Positions 10,666-22,686 of a stretch of 64,000 nt of DNA are shown here, piece after piece. How positions within the stretch are numbered: position 1 is the stretch's first letter; each line of letters starts with the position of its first letter. The stretch is taken from contig CM057469.1 of the NCBI GenBank assembly GCA_030035585.1, positions 61,831,501 to 61,895,500 of the forward strand, written 5' to 3'. Below the pieces are notes generated by a model. It made no database searches and was not told the origin of the DNA. It worked only from the letters and a program-made list of their open reading frames with translations. This DNA is from Dugong dugon (taxonomy: Eukaryota; Chordata; Mammalia; Sirenia; Dugongidae). The translations under genes and the position numbers were made by a program.

Positions 10666-11234
10666 GGAGGTGAGAGGATAATACCTAAGATTTACATTTT
10701 AGCACCCCGATGCTAAATAACAAGCATTGCAGTCACTTTATTGTAAAATAAAGTTTGAATGCTGTAACTTTAGGGAAGTTGGAAAATATTAACTAAAATC
10801 AAAAGAAGTACTCAAATTATTTTGAACATTGTTGTTAGAATAAAAAAATTACGGATTATTTCTCTATTGAAGTTAATGTAATAATAAAAGTTGATTTTAC
10901 ACATTTTAGCAATACAGTGTTATATTACTCTGGGGCACAAATCGTAATTGGCATATAATTATCCTGAATTTTATATTTTGGGATTACTTTGGAGGCACTT
11001 GATTGTTACTCTGATACTACAAACAGACATTCAAATTAGTAAATTTTTTGTCCACTTCTGTAGAAAACAGTCGGAAGATAAACATACTATTTTTTTTTTT
11101 TTACTTAGCTTTATGTCTCGTAAACTGGTATATCAAATGCTTCTAAAACAAGTAATTTGCTCCAATCTCATCTTGCATGTGAACAAACGTGTGTATATAT
11201 ATGTATGTGTGTGTGTGTATGTATGTTGTGCTGT
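10666..11234. other. Intron; TG/TA microsatellite near its end
   Basis: AT-rich with no gene. A mixed TGTA/TG tract occupies about 11190-11227. Confidence 0.5.
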
Positions 11235-11568
11235 AATTGTTGTTAGGTGCTGTTGAGTTGGTTCTGACTCATAGTGACCCAGTGTACAACAGAACGAAAC
11301 ACTGCCTACTCCTTTGCTGTCCTTACGATCGTTCTTATGCTTGAGTCCATTTTTGCAGCCACTGTGTCAGTCCATCTCGCTGAGGTTCTTCCTCTTTTTA
11401 ACTGATCCTCTACTTTACCAAGCATGATGTCCTTCTCCAGGGACTGGTCCCTCCTGATAACATGTCCAAAGTACATGAGACATAGTCTCACCATCTTTGA
11501 TTCTAAGAAGCATTCTGCTTGTACTTCTTCCAAGTCAGATTTATTCATTCTTTTGGCAGTCCATGGTA
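11235..11568 (-). mobile_element. RTE-clade LINE (AfroLA/BovB-like), C-terminal RT part, antisense
   Basis: The minus strand (11306-11548) encodes the RTE signature around FGHVIRRDQSLEKDIMLGKV and the following RGR..RW tract seen at the C-terminus of RTE/BovB reverse transcriptases. The element is split by a MaLR LTR and resumes at 12084. Confidence 0.85.
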
Positions 11569-12083
11569 GTCTTAGTCATCTAGTGCTGCTCCAACAGAAA
11601 TACCACAGGTGGATGGCTTTACAAAGAGAAATTTATTCTCTCACAGTCCAGTAGGCTACAAGTCCAAATTCAGGGCATCAGCTCCAGGGGAACGCTTTCG
11701 GCTCTGGAGGAAGGTCCATGTCATCAGTCTTCCTTAGTCTGAGAGCTGCTCTGTGCAGGAACCTTAGGTCCAAAGGACGCTCTCTGCTCCCAGCACTGTT
11801 TTCTTAGTGTTATTGCGTTCGCATGTGTCTCTGCTCACTTCTCTCTTTTATATCTCAAAAGAGATTGCATTAAGACAATAATCTTGTTAGCCTCATCAGC
11901 AAAACCTCATCACAGTGATAGAATTTATAGCACATGAGGAGATCACATATAATCTCATCAGAGTGGTAGAGTTTACAACACATAAGGAAATCACATCAGA
12001 TAACACAGTCATACAATACTAGGAATCATGACCTAGCCAAGTTGCTGCCCACATTTTGGGGGGACAGAATTCAATCCATGACA
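11569..12083 (-). mobile_element. Solo MaLR LTR, antisense, inserted in RTE LINE
   Basis: Same LTR family as 9190-9710. Flanked by ATGGTA at 11563-11568 and 12084-12089, a 5-6 bp target duplication typical of ERVL/MaLR. The interrupted RTE text joins smoothly across the duplication. Confidence 0.88.
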
Positions 12084-12397
12084 ATGGTATATTCAATATT
12101 TTTCACTAACACCACAATTCAAAGGCATCAGTTCTTCTTCAGTCTTCCTTATTCATCACCCTCCTTTCACATGCATATGAGATGACCGATAACACCATGG
12201 CTTGGGTCAGATGCACCTTAGTCTTCAAGGTGACATCTTCACTTTTAAGCACTTTAAAGAGATATTTTGCAGGAGACTTGCCCAATGCAATGTGTCTTTT
12301 GATGTCTTGATTGCTGCTTCCATGAGTGTTGATTATGGATCCAAGTAAAATGAAATCCTTGACAACTTCAAGGATGTATGTGTATGTGTATATTATA
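12084..12397 (-). mobile_element. RTE-clade LINE, continuation, antisense
   Basis: Minus-strand translation contains the RTE motifs FILLGSIINTHGSSNQDIKR and SEDVTLKTKVHLTQAMVLSV. Same element as 11235-11568. Confidence 0.85.
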
Positions 12398-12602
12398 GGA
12401 GACCTGGTGGTGCAATGCTTAAGCTCTTGGCTGCTAACCAAAAGGTCAGCGGTTCAAACCCACCAGCAACTCCACTGGAGAAAAGACCTGGCGATGTTCT
12501 CTTATAAAAATTATAGCCTAGGAAACCCTATGGGGCAGTTCCACTATGTCCTATAGGTTGATATGAGTGGGAATCGCCTCGACGGTACACGATAACAACA
12601 AC
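12398..12602 (+). mobile_element. AfroSINE, long form
   Basis: GGAGACCTGGTGGTGCAATG head, GCTGCTAACCAAAAGGTCAG, AAAAGACCTGGCGATG, CCTATGGGGCAGTTCC, GGGAATCGCCTCGACGG, AACAACAACG tail. It directly abuts the RTE fragment; a short CA repeat follows (12605-12625). Confidence 0.93.
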
Positions 12603-12884
12603 GATAAGCACACACACACACGCACATGTGTTTTTCATGTAAAGTTTTCAAATTAGAAAAAGTTGTATTTATTCAGTTGTTAAGTGTTTACTAGTAGCAG
12701 AACCAGAGAATGGGAGAGTTATCTGTGTTGCATGGGAACTAGACCAGGAATATTCTTTTGGACCAATGGTATAGTTTGAGTGTAATTCATGCTTCACTTA
12801 TTTTTTATTTGATCATTTGAATATTTTTAGTTTTTCTTACGAAAATATGCATTTCAAGACACATTGCCCATTATAAAGAATGTA

Positions 12885-13130
12885 AATAATAACTGACTTA
12901 TGGAGCAGGTACTATTTCCCTGTAATTGATGTAAGTTCTTTACATGTGCCATCTCATTTTACCTTCTAAATAATTCTTTGATTTATGTACTCTTATCTTC
13001 TCTCTTTTATATTGGAAGAAACTGAGGTCTAAAGAAGTTAAATCACTTCCCTAGCTTATTATGACATAAATGGTAGAATTAAGATTCAAATCTAGATTAT
13101 CTGACACCAAAGTCCATGCTCTAGAACATA
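12885..13130 (+). mobile_element. MIR SINE
   Basis: Order of MIR landmarks: ACTTATGGAGCAGGTACTAT, CTTTACATGTGCCATCTCATTT, GAAGAAACTGAGGTCTAAAG, AAGATTCAAATCTAGATTATC, CCAAAGTCCATGCTCT. An ancient mammalian SINE. Confidence 0.82.
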
Positions 13131-14740
13131 AATTTAGTGTACTTGGCTCTTATACCCAGAAATAGAAGGCTAAACATTTCTACTTGAAGATGCATTATTA
13201 TAATATTGGTCTCCAGAATAATTTTTTTTTTTAATTTTAAGAAGCAAGGATTTCTTATTTATTTCTACTGATGCATTGTGATGACATTCTGTTTTTTAAT
13301 AACACTTCTGCGAAGTGAGTCTTTTATGTTTGCTGTATTTTTACTGTGAGTTTAACATAAACATTGGATGAATGAAAGTGAATCCAGTAAATTAATCTTT
13401 GCCGTTTAAAAAATAATTCTATAGTAAATTGTAAACCAAGATTTCTTTAGCTGTAATACTTCTGACATGTGACCAATCTGCAGCTTTTGGCTTTTGCAAT
13501 GAAACCTTATGTTCCATTTGTTTGACTTAGCACTATACTTCATTTTACGAATACTTTGGCAGAAATTTCTGCAATTTTTATTTTTTAACATCATCCAAAA
13601 TTTCCAAATTCTTTAGGCATACATAGCCTACTCTACCTCACAGTGAGATCCATGCAGAAGTATTTCTCTTCTTAGGAACCCTTTGTAACAAAACTAGCTC
13701 TTAGAGTCAATGATGATAAACTAATATTGATACTCAGCCTAGCAAATACTGCATACTCTAGAGGCTCATGGAAGGAGTTTGCATTTGTGCAACTAGTTTT
13801 CTGTGGCTAGTAAAAGCTTCCTGGAATTGTGGGTGCTCAGGAAAAGTCTTAAATGAAAATGAGTATATTTCAGAAGTTGAGGATGGGCTGAGTATGCCAT
13901 GGCGGGGAAGATGCAAATGCATTGAGGCTTATGCTTATTCTTCATTGTTCCCAGGGGCCCTTCTGTAGGAGGCAAGTAAGGAGAAATCAGTGATAGATTG
14001 TAGACAGGCCAGTGCAAGGTTCTGATGTGCTATATACAAGACACTGAAGAATTTGGCTCTTATTCAGCCTGATTTGGGGATCAGCGAATGAGGGTAAGTG
14101 GAGTGACAGTGACCAGATGGAAGACCATTAAGTTATACACTAGGAAAATGTATTAGAGAGACTGGAGATTAAAGAAGCCATAATCCCAGGATAAAAGTAT
14201 TTGAGAGAAGGTGGTATCAAAGATGATGGCCAGGTTTTTATTGACAGAAAACCTGGATGGATGGTGAAGCCACAAATGTAAAAAGTCAGTTACTTTTCAG
14301 AAACATAGTAAGGAAGAGTTAATTTCATTGACAGAGTGTTCAGATCATAATTACTTTATAATTGATAACTAGAAAATATGTGACTTTTGTTGTTCACTTA
14401 GTGAAAATGCTTATCAAGGTAAACATACATTTTTTCATACATTTGGAAAATATTACTGGCCACCATTTATCTAGAGGGTGAACTAATCCTCAAAGCAAGT
14501 AAAATAGCAAAATAATCAAAATTTTAATGTCCTTCAAAATGAATCTTAAGAAAGGTAGATAAATCATTCATGAAGCATTCAAGTCAAAACAGAACTTTTG
14601 TTTGGTTGTGTGATTTATGTAATGAAACAAAAGTTGTGTTTTCAAATGACTATGTTTTTGTCACAGCCATTTAATTCATAGTTAACGTTTTGGAATTTAT
14701 TCTCTTCTACTTAGAAATTTCCTGCATTATTGGCTTTGGT
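13131..14740. other. Intron, no feature recognised
   Basis: No exon with the sushi Cys/Trp pattern and no repeat that I can name. Small open frames here are chance. Confidence 0.5.
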
Positions 14741-14955
14741 ATTCCTTTTTTATTGTCCATGTTCCCATGCTTATGAGGTGTTTGAAAATACCATGCTTGG
14801 GTCAGGTGCACCTTAGTCATCAAAGTGACATCTTTGATTATTAAAACTTTAAAGAGATTTTTGCCATGGATTTGCCCAATGTAATATATCATTTGATTTC
14901 TTGACTGCTGCTTCCATGGATGTTAACTGTTGATTCAAGAAGAATGAAATCCTTG
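14741..14955 (-). mobile_element. RTE-clade LINE fragment, antisense (left of L1 insertion)
   Basis: Matches the same RTE region as 12160-12370 (GCTTGGGTCAGGTGCACCTTAG, TTGATTTCTTGACTGCTGC). It is interrupted by the L1 at 14956 and resumes at 24251. Confidence 0.85.
14940..14955 (+). repeat. L1 target-site duplication, left
   Basis: AAGAATGAAATCCTTG, identical to 24251-24266. Confidence 0.95.
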
Positions 14956-15439
14956 GGGGCAGAGCCAACATGGTGCTACGGACGGAAGCACCGCGCTGTC
15001 CTCCACGACAAAGATCTGAAAAACTAAGTAAAACAGGGACAAACATCAGTCCTGGAACCCTAAGCATCAATTGAAGGCATAAAGAACTCGACCAAGCACC
15101 AAATGGAAAAAGAAACTGACAGAGAACAGAGAAAGAAGAGAGCGACACAGTGGAGGTCCACTATCAGCTAACATGGTACAAATTCACCATCTTGGACCCC
15201 TTAGCCACCAAGAATGGTGAACAAGGAGTATGGGAATGCAGCTTCACGGAGCTCCCTGCAGGAAAGATAGTAGCTGGTAACCAGTGATACATGCTTTCCC
15301 ACCCCCCACCCTTCTGTGGTGGCTTGGCCGGGGAAGTGCTCACTCCTTGCCGCTGGGATTTGCAGGCTTCGACTGGCCAGCTCTTTCAGTGCTGTTTTTT
15401 TCTTTGTTGTTGTTGTTGCTTTTTAAAGCTTCTTTTGGT

Positions 15440-16590
15440 TTCTTTTCTCTTTCTTACCTCCTTCCTCTCCTTCCTCTCAAACACCTGGCTCTGTGTGCCA
15501 TCTCCGTTCCTTCTTGACAGGCTGTGTCACTTCCTTAGTCAGCACTGCCCTACCAGTGGGCTCCCTGGGTGCACTTTTTTCTTTTTTGCTATTTTTCGTT
15601 TCTCGGTTTCTTCTCTCTCTCTCTACCTTCCTTATTTTCCTTTCTCCCAAATACCTGGTGCTGTGTGCCATCTCTGCTTCTTTTTGACAGGCTGTGTCAC
15701 TTCCCAGGTCTGTACCTCCATGTCAGTATGCTCCCTGGGGCTATTTCTTTTTCTTTCTTTCTCAGTTTTTTGTGTCTCTCTACCTCTCTTCTCCTCCCTT
15801 CTCCTGTACTCCTGGCTCCATGTGGCATCTCTGCTCCCTCTTGACTGGCTGTGGAGTGCTGCTGGGCTAGGGAGCCCTTTCATGGGTCCGTGCCACAAAA
15901 CCACTGGGCTCCCTTGGGACTTTTATTGTCTTTTTTCAGTTTCTTGTCTCTCTCTACCATCCTTCCTTTCCCGTCTCCTGAACACCTTATACCAGGTGCC
16001 ATCTCTGCTTCTTCTTGACGGGCTGTGCGGTGCCACATGGCTAGGGATCCCCTTCCCCGGTCTGTGCCACCATGCTGGTGGGCTCCCTCAGGCAAGTTAT
16101 TTTTTTCTTCTTCTCTTGGTTTTCTGTCTCTCTACCTTCCTTCTTTACCCTTCTCCTGAACACCTGGTGCTGTGTGCTGTCTCTGCTGCTTCTTGAAAGG
16201 CTGAGTAGTGCCTCTCGGCTGGGGATCTACTTCCAGTGGGCTCCCTTGGGACATTTTTTCTTCTTCTTTTCCCTGAGTTCTTGTCTCTTTCTACCTTCCT
16301 ACCTTTTCTTCATCCCAACCACTTGGTGTCCTTTTTTTATTTTCTCAGTTTCTTGTCTCTCTCTACCTTCCCTCCTTTCTTTGGACCATCTGGCTGCATG
16401 TGCCTTTCTCTCTTTTTTTAAAAATCTAGTTTCTTATCTCTCCCTTCCTTCTTTTCCTTTCTTCTGCCCTCCTGGCTGAATGTGCCACATCTGTCCCTTC
16501 TTGGTGGGCTGTGCCACATCACCCAGCTTGAAGGCCACAAGCACACAACTTCCCCGGGTTTGTACGACTCCAACAGCAACAGCAGGCTCC
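15440..16590 (+). repeat. Tandem pyrimidine-rich monomers in L1 5'UTR
   Basis: A unit containing TTTCTTGTCTCTCTCTACC, CTCCTG..CACCTGGTGCTGTGTGCCATCTCTGCTTC and TTGACAGGCTGTG recurs with anchors near 15489, 15661, 15819, 15990, 16169, 16321 (short), 16397 (short) and 16475, so with a period of about 160-180 bases and some truncated units. The same units are visible in antisense in the other two long L1s. Promoter monomers of this kind are known in rodent L1; here the role is inferred. Confidence 0.8.
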
Positions 16591-18799
16591 CTCAGCACTT
16601 TTTTCTCTCTCATCTTTATCTTCTTTCCCATATCCACTTAGCTCCACACATCAGGTCCTCCCCCTTTTGTCCTGCCTATTTGCACTGTGTACTGAGACCT
16701 GCACTGACCCCTGGCGCTGCTCTGTTGGCCCCCGTAAGTACTGTAAATGACCCATCCCAGCCCCTCCCCCTCTGCTGAACCTGTGCTGCTGCACCATAGT
16801 TGAGTGACTGGCCCTGCCCATTGGACAAGATGGTAAGAAGTATTGTGCCCACAGATGAGCATACAACAAAGAACATCTAGCCCACCAGCTCAGATATAAC
16901 CAAATGCAAAAGCAGGTAGAAACAAACAAATTTCAATCAATAAACGAATAAAATAATTACTGAATGATCTGAAGACAGCAGACAATAGGAAAACATTTAA
17001 AAAAACAAGATAGGATGATTCCAGTATGCATCCAAAATAAAACATCAGATGACCTTCCAGCAGAAGAAAAGGCATTGGAAAAATCTGAAAGAAAATTCAA
17101 ATCTCTGATATTCAGGGCTATCCAGGAGATGAAGGAAACATCAGACAAAAATGAGGAAAAGAGAGACAAAATCATGGAAAAGACAGAGAAAACAATGGAA
17201 TAATTCAGGAAAATAACACAGGAACAAAATGTCAAAATAAACTCACAACTAGAAATCATACAAAACCTGCAATTAGAAATCCAAAAGCTAAGCAAATTTC
17301 AGAAATGGACAGTGTCATAGAAGGTTTGAGGAACACGTTTGAAACAATGGAAAACAGGATCAGCGAAACTGAAAATAAATAACTGGATACCACTTTCTTT
17401 GAGTTAACATCTGAGGAAAGAAGGAAGACAAATGAATAAACCCTGAGAATGATGTGGGACACTATCAAAAGCAAAAATCTTTGAGTGATTGGAATTCTGG
17501 AACAGGAGAAGAAAATGGAAAACACAGAGAGGATCATTGAAGAATTGCTGGCAGGATATTTCTGCAATATCATGAAAGATGAAAAGCTGACCATCCAAGA
17601 AGCTCAATGAACCCCATATAGTATAGACCCCAAAATAAAAAAAAAAACAAGGTATATCATAATCATGCTAGCTGAAAACAAAGACAGTGAAAGAATCCTG
17701 AGAGCAGATTGAAAAAAATGAAAAGGCACATATGGAGTGTTATCAATAAGAATAAACACTGATACTTGGCAGAAACCATGCAGGTAAGAAGGCCATAGGA
17801 TGACATATATAAAACCTTGAAAGAAAATATTGTCAACCAAGAATAATACATTCTGCAAAACTCTCACTCAAATATGATGGTGATCAACACATTTTCAGAT
17901 AGACAGAAATTAAGGGAATATGTAAAAACCAAACAAAACTTACAAGAATTATTAAAGAGAGTCTTTTGGTTAGAGAACAAACAACATCAGACAACAGCCT
18001 GAGTCTAGGATGCAAGACTGCATCAGCTAGATACCAACCTCGGTAATCAACTGTCAAGAATGAAACAAAACTATTTATAACAGGGAACCACAGAGGTTAA
18101 TCTGTATGACCACAACATCAGAACAATAAAAGAGGGAATGAATGGTGTAGGTGTAGAACTTTCAAACGGAGAGGAAGTCAAGGCGATACCAATTAATAAA
18201 AGACTGGTTCAGACTTAGGAAGATGAGAGCAAATTTCAAGGTAACCACAAAGAAAGATAACAAACCTACTCATCAAAATAAAGAAGAACATACAAAGTCT
18301 CAGTAAACACAAAATCTACAAAAATGAAAGAAACTAGAAAAGAAATATCCACACACAGAAGGAATTGAGCACAGGAGAGTAAGAGAAACAAAGAAAACTT
18401 CAGTTCCACAGGAAAAAAAAAAAAACAAAACCCTAGAAAATGACAGCAGTAAACCCACACCTATCAATAAATACACTGAATGTAAATGGCCTAGATGTAC
18501 CCACAAAGAGACAGAGAATGACAGAATGGATAAAAAAAAAAAAGAAAGAAAAAACCCATCAATATACTGTCTACAAGAGACACACTTTAGAAACAAAGAC
18601 ATAAATTTATTAAAAATCAAATGATGGAAAAAAAACATATCAAGCAAAAGCTACCAACAAAAAGCAGGAGTGTCAATATTAATCTCAGATAAACTAGACT
18701 TTAAAACAAAATCCATGATAAAAAGACAAACGCAGGCATTACATAATGATTAAAAGGACAATCCATCATGAAGACAAAACTATAATAAATAAGCACCCA

Positions 18800-18938
18800 A
18801 TAACCAAAAAACGTAACCTGATGCTACCGAGTCGAGTAGAACTGCCCCATAGGGTTTCCAAGGAGTGGCTGATGGATTCAAACTGCCAACATTTTGGGTA
18901 GCAGCCAAACGCTTAACCTCTGTGCCACCAGGGGTCAA
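18800..18938 (-). mobile_element. AfroSINE, short form, antisense, nested in L1
   Basis: GAGTCGAGTAGAACTGCCCC, AGGGTTTCCAAGGAGTGGC, GGATTCAAACTGCCAAC, CTTAACCTCTGTGCCACC. Confidence 0.9.
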
Positions 18939-20616
18939 GGCTCCAAAATACATAAACTCTAACATCACTGGTAAGAGAAATTGATAGTTCCACAATAATA
19001 GTAGGAGACTTCAACACACCACTGCCAGTAAAGGACAGAACATCTAGAATGAAGCTCAACAAAGATGCAGAGGATCTAAAGGCCACATTTAGCCAACTTG
19101 ACCTCATAGACATTTATAGAATATTTCAAGTAACAGTTGCAAAGTACGCATTCTTTTCCAACACACATGGAATGTTCTCCAGAAGAGACTACATCTTAGG
19201 CCACAAAACAATCCTCAAAAAAATCCAGAACATTGAGATAATATAAAGTATCTTCTCTGAACTCAACATCAATGCAGAAATTAACAACAGGAAGTGCAAG
19301 GGGAAAAAAAATCACATACATGGAAACTAAGTAACACCCTACTTAAAAACCACCAGGTAATAGAAGAAATCAAAGATGGAATAAACAAATTTCTAGAACC
19401 AAATGGGAATGAAAACACATCATACCAAAACCTTTGGGACACAGCAAAGGCAGTGTTCAGAGGTCAATTTATAGCAATAGATGCACACATCAAAGAAGAA
19501 AGACAAAATCAAAACATTAGGTATACAACTTGAACAAATAGAGAACAGCAAAAGAAGCCCACAGTCACCAGAAGAAAGGAAATTGTAAAGATCAGAGCAG
19601 AAATAAATGAAATAGAGAATAGAAAATCAATAGAATCAACAAAACCAAAAGTTCGTTCTTTGAAAGGATCAACCAAATCGACAGACGGTTGACCAAATTG
19701 AAGAAAGAAAAACAGGAGAGAATGCAAATAGCCCAAATAAGAAATGAAATGAGGGACATTTCAATAGGCTCAATTGAAATAAAAAGAATCTTGACAGAGT
19801 ACCATGAAAAACTATACTCCAACAACTTTGAAAACCTAGAGGAGATGGACAAATTTCTAGAAACACACTACCTACCCAAACTAACAGAAACAGAAGTTGA
19901 AAATCTGAACAGACTGATAACAAGAGAAGAAATTGAAAAATGAATTTAAAAAACTCCCAATTAAAAAGCCCTGGCCCAGAAGACTTCACTGGAGACTTCT
20001 ACCAAACATTCAGAGAGGAGCTTACACCAGTACTATTCAAGGTATTTCAGAACATAGCAAATGAAGGGATACTTCCTAATTCATTCTATGAAGCCAGCAT
20101 AACCTAGATACCAAAACCAGGTAAAGATGCCAGAAAAACAGGAAATTAAAGACCAATATCTTCCATGAACACATATGCAGAAATTCTCAACCAAATTCTA
20201 GTCTGTAAAATTCAGCATCATATGAAAAAAACAATACACAACAAGTAGGATTCATACTGGGTATGCAAGGATGGTTCAACATTAGAAAATTAGTGTAATC
20301 TACCACAAAATAAAAGAATCACATGATCATCTCAATTAACACAGAAAAGGCACTTGGTCAAGTCCAACACCCATTCCTAATAAAAACTCTCAATAAAATA
20401 GGTATAGAAGGGAAATTTTCCAACATAATAAAGGGCATCTGTACAAAACCAACAGCCAACATCATTCTTAATGGAAAGAGGCTGAAGACATTCCCCCTGA
20501 GAACAGGAACAAGACAAGGATTCCCATTATCACCTCTCCCATTTAACATTGTGCTGGAAGTCCTAGCTAAAGCAGTAAGGCAAGAAAAAGAAAGAAAGGG
20601 GATCCAAATTGGTAAT

Positions 20617-21129
20617 TGTCATGGTCTGAATTATATCCCCCCAAAAGTGTGTGTATCAGTTTGGCTGGGCCATGATTCCCCAAATTGTGTGGTTGGCCTC
20701 CATTTTGTGATTGTAATTTTATGTTAAAGAGGATTAGGGTGGGATTGTAACACCACCCTTACCCAGATCACATCCCTGATCCAATGTAAAGGGGGTTTCC
20801 CTAGGGTGTGGCCTGCACCACCTTTACCTTACAAGAGATGAAAGGGAAGCAAGCAGAGAATTGGGGACTTCATACTACCAAGAAAGAAACACCAGGAGCA
20901 GAGCACCTCCTTTGGACCCTTGGCTTCTGCACAGAGAAGCTCCTAGTCCAGGGGAAGACTGATGCTGAGGACCTTCCTCCAGAGCCGACAGAGAGAGAAG
21001 GCTTTCCCCTGGTGCTGACACCCTGAATTTGGACTTCTAGCCTACTAGACTGTGAGAAAATAAATTTCTCTTTGTTAAAGGCATCCATCTGCAGTATTTC
21101 TGTTGGAGCAATACAAGATATCTAAGACA
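20617..21129 (+). repeat. 5' LTR of MaLR provirus
   Basis: 513 bp, starts TGTCATGGTCTGAATTATAT. Belongs to the subtype with TTATGTTAAAGAGGATTAGGG, shared with 22167-22686 and 44821-45336. Confidence 0.92.
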
Positions 21130-22166
21130 GAATTTGGTACCAAGAGAGTAGGGTGCTGCTCTAATGGATACCTAAAATGTGGAAGTGGTTTTGAAACTGT
21201 GAATGGATAGAGGAGCAGCAGTGGCAGAGTACCAGCAACAGCAGGGAACCTGCAGCGGCAAAAAAGTGGCAGAGAACCAACAGCAGCAGAACCAGGAGAC
21301 CACCGCAAGATTGTGCTGGATCTGATCCATGGAGCGAGAGAGCCGAGTGCCTGTGCGCCGGTGGCTTCCTGGCAGAGTAGGGTGCCTCCAGGCACTTAGC
21401 AGTGGAGCTAGGCTTGCAGACCCACTGAGCGAGAGAGCTGAGTGCCTGTGAGTAGGAGGCTTCCTGGTGGAGTGGGGTGGCTCCAGGCACTTATTGGTGG
21501 AGCTGCCAGCTTTGCAACACTTGCCCCAGCAGGGCAGATGCAGGTTTGAGGCCTGAGGGCCCAAAGGCCACAGGAAGCAGAAGCTGAAGAGACAAGGAAC
21601 ACAAGAAGCTGAGATGCCTCAGTCTCAGAAGGTATGGCCATCACTTCAGGAGTTTCAAAGTGTAGAGCCTTGGCCCCTGCTGTTTCTAAGGGTGGAGTTG
21701 TCACTCCGATGGACTTGGAGAATTGTGTGCCTAAAGCCAAGGGAGCAGAGTTGTTGTCCCAGTGGTCCTGGAAGGCTGAGCTGAAGCCCAGGGCCGAGGG
21801 GCTTCCACTCAGTATCCAGAGACTGTGGCCAATACCTAGAGTCTGGAGGGCAGGGCTACTGTGTAAATTGTCTCAGAGAACAGAGATTTATTTTCAAAGC
21901 CTTGAGGGTAATGTAATGTGTTCTGCTGACTTGCTTGGTGCCTGTTATCCCTTCTTTCCCTCTAGTTTCTCCTATTTGTAATGGAAATGTCTACCTTGTG
22001 GCTGTTGCACCATTGTATTTTGGAAGCAGATAACTTGTATTCTAGATTTCACAGATTAGAGGAATTTTTGGATTTTGGAGTTGGAGTTAAGACTTTTGTT
22101 ATGATATGGGGTGAATATGTTTTCCATGTTCCAAGGATGTGATTTCTTGGGGGCCAAAGGGTGGAA

Positions 22167-22686
22167 TGTCATGGTTTGAATTATGTCCCCCCAAAAAAGT
22201 GTGTATCAGTTTGGCTGGGCCATGATTCCCCAAATTGTGTGGTTGGCCTCCATTTTGTGATTGCAATTTTATGTTAAAGAGCATTCGGGTTGGATTGTAA
22301 CACCACCCTTACCCAGGTCACATCCTTGATCCAATATAAAGGGAGTTTCCCTAGGGTGTGGCCTGCACCACCTTTTACCTTACAAGAGATAAAAGGAAAG
22401 GGAAGCAAGCAGAGAACTGGACACCTCAAAACACCAAGAAAGGAATACCAGGAGCAGAGCATGTCCTTTGAACCAGAGGTTCCTGTGCAGAGAAGCTCCT
22501 AGTGCAGTGGAAGACTGATGACAATGAGGACCTTCCTCCAGAGCTGACGGCAAGAGAAAGCCTTCCCCTGGAGCTGCCACCCTGAATTTGGACTTCGAGC
22601 CTTTTAGATTGTGAGAAAATAAATTTCTTTGTTAAAGCTATCCACTTGTGGTATTCCTGTTAGAGTAGCACTAGATAACTAAGACA
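22167..22686 (+). repeat. 3' LTR of MaLR provirus
   Basis: 520 bp, starts TGTCATGGTTTGAATTATGT and ends CTAAGACA. Preceded by a polypurine tract. Confidence 0.92.

Larger units (their letters stand above)
20617..22686 (+). mobile_element. Complete ERVL-MaLR provirus (LTR-internal-LTR) nested in L1
   Basis: Two direct LTRs (20617-21129 and 22167-22686), each TGTCATGG...CTAAGACA, flank a 1.04-kb internal region. Five-base target duplication GTAAT at 20612-20616 and 22687-22691. The internal region starts with TTTGGTACCAAGAGAGTAGGG and the GTGGAAGTGGTTTTGAAAC motif typical of THE/MST/MLT internal parts, and ends in a polypurine tract (about 22149-22164) just before the 3' LTR. There is no pol and no meaningful ORF, as normal for MaLR. 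By eye the two LTRs differ at about a dozen sites in their first 200 bases. Confidence 0.93.

Noticed and set aside
12398-12602. tRNA-like A and B boxes in many places
   Set aside because: They belong to tRNA-derived AfroSINEs with tails, not to free tRNA genes.
15291-16196. 301-codon open frame, Leu/Phe/Ser-rich
   Set aside because: It reads through the tandem pyrimidine-rich monomers of the L1 5'UTR. The hydrophobic repeats come from CT-rich DNA.
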